Assembly: GCF_009738185.1 (NCBI RefSeq)
Contig: NZ_CP046509.1
Coordinates: 3,599,501 to 3,663,500, forward strand
From: Erwinia sorbitola
GTDB taxonomy: Bacteria; Pseudomonadota; Gammaproteobacteria; Enterobacterales; Enterobacteriaceae
DNA length: 64,000 bases
Direction of reading: 5' to 3'
The stretch's first letter is position 1; every line of letters begins with the position of its first letter. Below, piece by piece: positions 61,638-64,000 of this stretch. The translations under genes and the position numbers were made by a program. The notes below the pieces were generated by a model, which ran no database searches, was not told the DNA's origin, and was given only the letters and a program-made list of their open reading frames with translations.

Positions 61638-62327
61638 ATGGCAGTTACCGTGGTTCGCGGCAATATCTTCAACAGCAGGTGCACAACGCTGGTGAATACC
61701 GTTAATTGCAGCGGCTTTATGGGCCGCGGTATTGCGCTGGAGTTCCGCCTGCGTTACCCCGAAATGTTTGAGAAATATGCCCGAATCTGTACCAGCGGTC
61801 AGCTGAAACCCGGCCTGCTTTGGGTGTATCAGGCGGCTGACAGAACCGTACTGAATTTCCCCACTAAGGATGACTGGAGAGCGCCCTCAGAGATGCGCTT
61901 TATTCAGTCAGGACTGGAAAAATTTAGTGAGAAATACCAGGAGAAGGGGATCACATCGATCGCCTTTCCCCTGCTGGGTACCAGCAACGGCGGGCTGAAT
62001 GAAGAGGATGTTCTGAAGTTGATGATCCAGTCGCTCTCCGGACTCAATATTGACGTCGAGATCTATCACTACCAGCCCGATGCCTCTGACGATCTATATC
62101 AGCGCTTTGAGGGAATGATTCTCGATCATTCCGCGACCGAGATCGCCACGTTAACCGGGGTCAGATCGCATATTATCAGCACGATACAAAGCGCGGTTAA
62201 ATTACAACCTTACCATCAGATTAATCAGCTGATGTCGATTAAGGGCGTTGGTGAACAGACTCTGATTAAGCTGTTCGACTTTATGCGTCAGCAGCAAAGT
62301 ATCGGACAGCTTACCCTGCACGATTAA
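61638..62327 (+). CDS. DarG-like macro-domain protein
   Basis: 229 residues. Macro domain (about 1-150): VRGNIFNSRCTTLVNTVNCS, GRGIALEFR, VLNFPTKDDW with the candidate catalytic Lys77, FPLLGTSNGGL. DarG macro domains remove ADP-ribose from thymidine in DNA and so counteract DarT. The C-terminal 75 residues (SIKGVGEQTLIKLFDF, helix-hairpin-helix-like) are shorter than the typical DarG tail. GGGG 6 nt before ATG. It ends tail to tail with the DarT-like gene, sharing TTAA as both stops. Confidence 0.82.
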   Translation: MAVTVVRGNIFNSRCTTLVNTVNCSGFMGRGIALEFRLRYPEMFEKYARICTSGQLKPGLLWVYQAADRTVLNFPTKDDWRAPSEMRFIQSGLEKFSEKYQEKGITSIAFPLLGTSNGGLNEEDVLKLMIQSLSGLNIDVEIYHYQPDASDDLYQRFEGMILDHSATEIATLTGVRSHIISTIQSAVKLQPYHQINQLMSIKGVGEQTLIKLFDFMRQQQSIGQLTLHD

Positions 62328-63442
62328 TGCAGGGTAAAGAAGCGCTGCGGGCTGACACTCAGTGTGATATGGCCAGGCAAGGTAATACTCTCCTGCGCGC
62401 AGTGCGCCAGAAAGCGCGATTTTGACCTTACCGAAGAAAAATGAAATGTATCAATAAATAGCGGATCAACCCGTTCAGGTATCAGCATTTCACTCATCAT
62501 CAGCTGTTTTATCTTCTCATTTTCAGCCCACTCCTCGCTGAACACCGCCTCCCATTCCCACTGCGCTGCCTCAGCAATCGCACTGGTAAACGTCGCCGAT
62601 CTTGCAGCAGCATTGTGATAGCTAAACAGGCTCTCCGGTAATAAACAGAGGGTGCGCCGCATCTCAACGATAGCAATCTGATCGGGGTGCTCTTTTTGAA
62701 CCCGATAGAGCATGGCATTTTTTATATTGAAATAAAAAGGCACATAATGATGGATCGATTTCCTGAACACGGTTTCAATTTTACGCGATCGTGACTGGTT
62801 AATGTTCCGGTCGGAGATGTCGGTATATTCTGCAACTGCGCGATGCGATAGCAGTCCACGCGTCAGGATCCCAGCCAGGTTAGATTGATGGGTCATATGA
62901 AATACTTTGCTAAAGCGCAGCCGGCCTAAGTGCTGCTCTTTCATCAGGATCACCGCCGCCAGCCAGTCATCAAGTGGCACTTGATCAATGGTGCGCGGAG
63001 AAAAAGCAGTCTCAATCTGTTCAAAAACCGATGCAGGCAGGCCGGTGATCTTTTCTCGATCTTTATGCTGCGGCGTCAGGCCAATGTTCTTACAGGCACG
63101 CGTCAGACACTGCTGCATGCTGATATCGTTAACCAGCAAATCATCTTGGTTCTCTTTGACGGGTGTTGCCGCCGCATAAGTATCAAAATGTTCTTCAAAC
63201 CGCTTCAGGTTATCTGCGCGAATATCGGTCTGCTGCTGCTGAAATTCTTTAATTAACTCGACCATTGTCTTACGCCCCGTGGATTCTGGCGATAAACGGA
63301 GTGTATTTTCAGCGGCAGTGGGAAGGGTAGCAACCGGGCGGGGCTTATTTATCGATGCCAGATCTGGCGCAGATTTTTTTTTCGAGTTATCGATAAATTT
63401 TCCAATAACCGCCAGCGCAATAATGGCAATCAAAAACCACAT
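62324..63442 (-). CDS. Membrane-anchored DarT-like DNA ADP-ribosyltransferase
   Basis: 372 residues. N-terminal helix MWFLIAIIALAVIGKFI is a membrane anchor; residues 20-175 match no family known to me. The C-terminal part is DarT-like: FHMTHQSNLAGILTRGLLSH (about 181-200), SDRNINQSRS, YVPFYFNIKNAMLY and SEMLIPERVDP with the candidate catalytic Glu near 318. DarT enzymes attach ADP-ribose to thymidine in single-stranded DNA. ATG 63442 with GGTGG upstream is chosen over a GTG four codons earlier. The partner DarG-like gene is convergent rather than in an operon. Confidence 0.78.
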   Translation of the reverse strand: MWFLIAIIALAVIGKFIDNSKKKSAPDLASINKPRPVATLPTAAENTLRLSPESTGRKTMVELIKEFQQQQTDIRADNLKRFEEHFDTYAAATPVKENQDDLLVNDISMQQCLTRACKNIGLTPQHKDREKITGLPASVFEQIETAFSPRTIDQVPLDDWLAAVILMKEQHLGRLRFSKVFHMTHQSNLAGILTRGLLSHRAVAEYTDISDRNINQSRSRKIETVFRKSIHHYVPFYFNIKNAMLYRVQKEHPDQIAIVEMRRTLCLLPESLFSYHNAAARSATFTSAIAEAAQWEWEAVFSEEWAENEKIKQLMMSEMLIPERVDPLFIDTFHFSSVRSKSRFLAHCAQESITLPGHITLSVSPQRFFTLH

Positions 63443-63528
63443 GAATCCATCCACCCAAATATAAGATTTTTCTTACTATACAGCAGAGGTGGAGGAAAAT
63501 GTACGGAAAATCAGCATCCAACGGCGGC

Positions 63529-64000
63529 TTACAGATTCAGACTCTGGCTGAGAATGCCAATCATAGTGGTGACATTGACCCTCTGTTTTTGCTGCCGCTC
63601 CTGATCGTACATTTCCATCTGCCCGACGGGATCTTCGTGCGGCACAACAATGATAAAGCGCCCTCCCTGACGATCCGCATTGCGTTTAGAGGCGCCGATG
63701 CGCATTTCTGAGCAATCGTTCACAATACTCAGTTGTGGAAAGGCCTCTCTCAGCATGCGACCAATCCCAAGCGCATGTGCTCTGGCTTCCCAGGTACGTG
63801 AGATTATCACTACGTCGGTCATGCGCGCCTTCAGCCTGTTTTTGTTGGTGAGCTGCTGAAGACGCATTAATGGCTCAAGCATAAATGCAAATCCACAGGC
63901 GTATATCTTCCTGCCAAGCAGAGCGCTGGCACTGTGATCATAACGGCCACCACGGCATAGCAGAGTTCCCTCCTCCAGTTTATCGCTGTGCCACTCAAAA
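63529..64000 (-). CDS. Class II aminoacyl-tRNA synthetase-like protein (HisRS/HisZ-type), 3' part
   Basis: The frame is open to the right edge. LLCRGGRYDHSASALLGR and ACGFAFMLEPLMRLQ follow the HisRS/HisZ motif-2/motif-3 region (GGRYD ... GFA), with a C-terminal extension VVIISRTWEARAHALGIGRM. HisS itself ends with an anticodon domain, so this might be HisZ, the ATP-phosphoribosyltransferase regulator, or a stand-alone paralogue. The 5' end is outside the window, so neither can be decided. Confidence 0.65.
   Translation of the reverse strand, partial: FEWHSDKLEEGTLLCRGGRYDHSASALLGRKIYACGFAFMLEPLMRLQQLTNKNRLKARMTDVVIISRTWEARAHALGIGRMLREAFPQLSIVNDCSEMRIGASKRNADRQGGRFIIVVPHEDPVGQMEMYDQERQQKQRVNVTTMIGILSQSLNL

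Noticed and set aside
63499..63711. Plus-strand frame with an excellent ribosome site opposite the HisRS-like gene
   Set aside because: Antisense to a well-supported gene, with no similarity and biased composition; the ribosome site alone is not enough.

Overview
The window reads as chromosome of an enterobacterium of the Erwiniaceae (Erwinia/Pantoea type). One long stretch keeps the order that Escherichia coli K-12 shows around proY-brnQ-phoRB-sbcDC-mak-rdgC-ppnP-yaiA-aroL-yaiI-proC-psiF-iraP, but with other genes inserted and with phoA, dgcC, araJ and aroM absent. The surrounding genes (KdgM-type porin, GH88 hydrolase, IraP, YjbE, CspA, CrcB) fit the same order. No tRNA, rRNA, insertion sequence, integrase or CRISPR array was seen. 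The identification rests on remembered protein similarity and gene order; no search was run.

Layout. 1-3.1 kb: end of an inositol-monophosphatase gene, an organophosphate antiporter and an AppA-type phytase, together a plausible inositol-phosphate scavenging set. 3.1-11.2 kb (minus strand): proY, brnQ, a MetE-like methyltransferase behind a MetJ operator, an array of about seven 93-bp repeats, then a phoB-phoR-pstS-like operon with a Pho box. 11.4-16 kb: sbcD (frameshifted as written) and sbcC. 16-22 kb: a three-gene CsgG/DUF4810/DUF799 lipoprotein operon, and an ethanolamine-type permease divergent from a small-molecule kinase and an AraC regulator. 22-30 kb: mak, rdgC, ppnP, an IclR regulator, yaiA, aroL, a DUF2076 gene, yaiI, proC, psiF and iraP.

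30-39 kb: lacZ behind a lac-operator-like site, mdtG, a CspA-family gene with a long leader, marC, an AriR-like gene, a membrane-tethered thioredoxin, an I78-type lipoprotein, a CPBP protease and a possible 21-residue membrane protein. 39-46 kb: a complete peptide-type ABC importer with two paralogous binding proteins. 46-53 kb: small and orphan genes (KTSC protein, acyltransferase, AriR-like and IraP-like proteins, methyltransferase, YjbE, DapA-like lyase, an unknown membrane pair) and crcB under a fluoride riboswitch.

53-56 kb: a YheO/DauR-type regulator translationally coupled to a PLP dehydratase, and a shikimate-dehydrogenase-like gene. 55.8-61.5 kb: an AraC regulator, GH88 hydrolase, KdgM-type porin, BNR propeller protein and oligosaccharide symporter, which together look like a pathway for an acidic (uronic-acid) plant oligosaccharide. 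61.6-63.5 kb: a DarG-like macro-domain protein and a membrane-anchored DarT-like ADP-ribosyltransferase arranged tail to tail and sharing a TTAA stop, the most unusual locus here. The window ends in a class II aminoacyl-tRNA-synthetase-like (HisRS/HisZ) gene running off the right edge.
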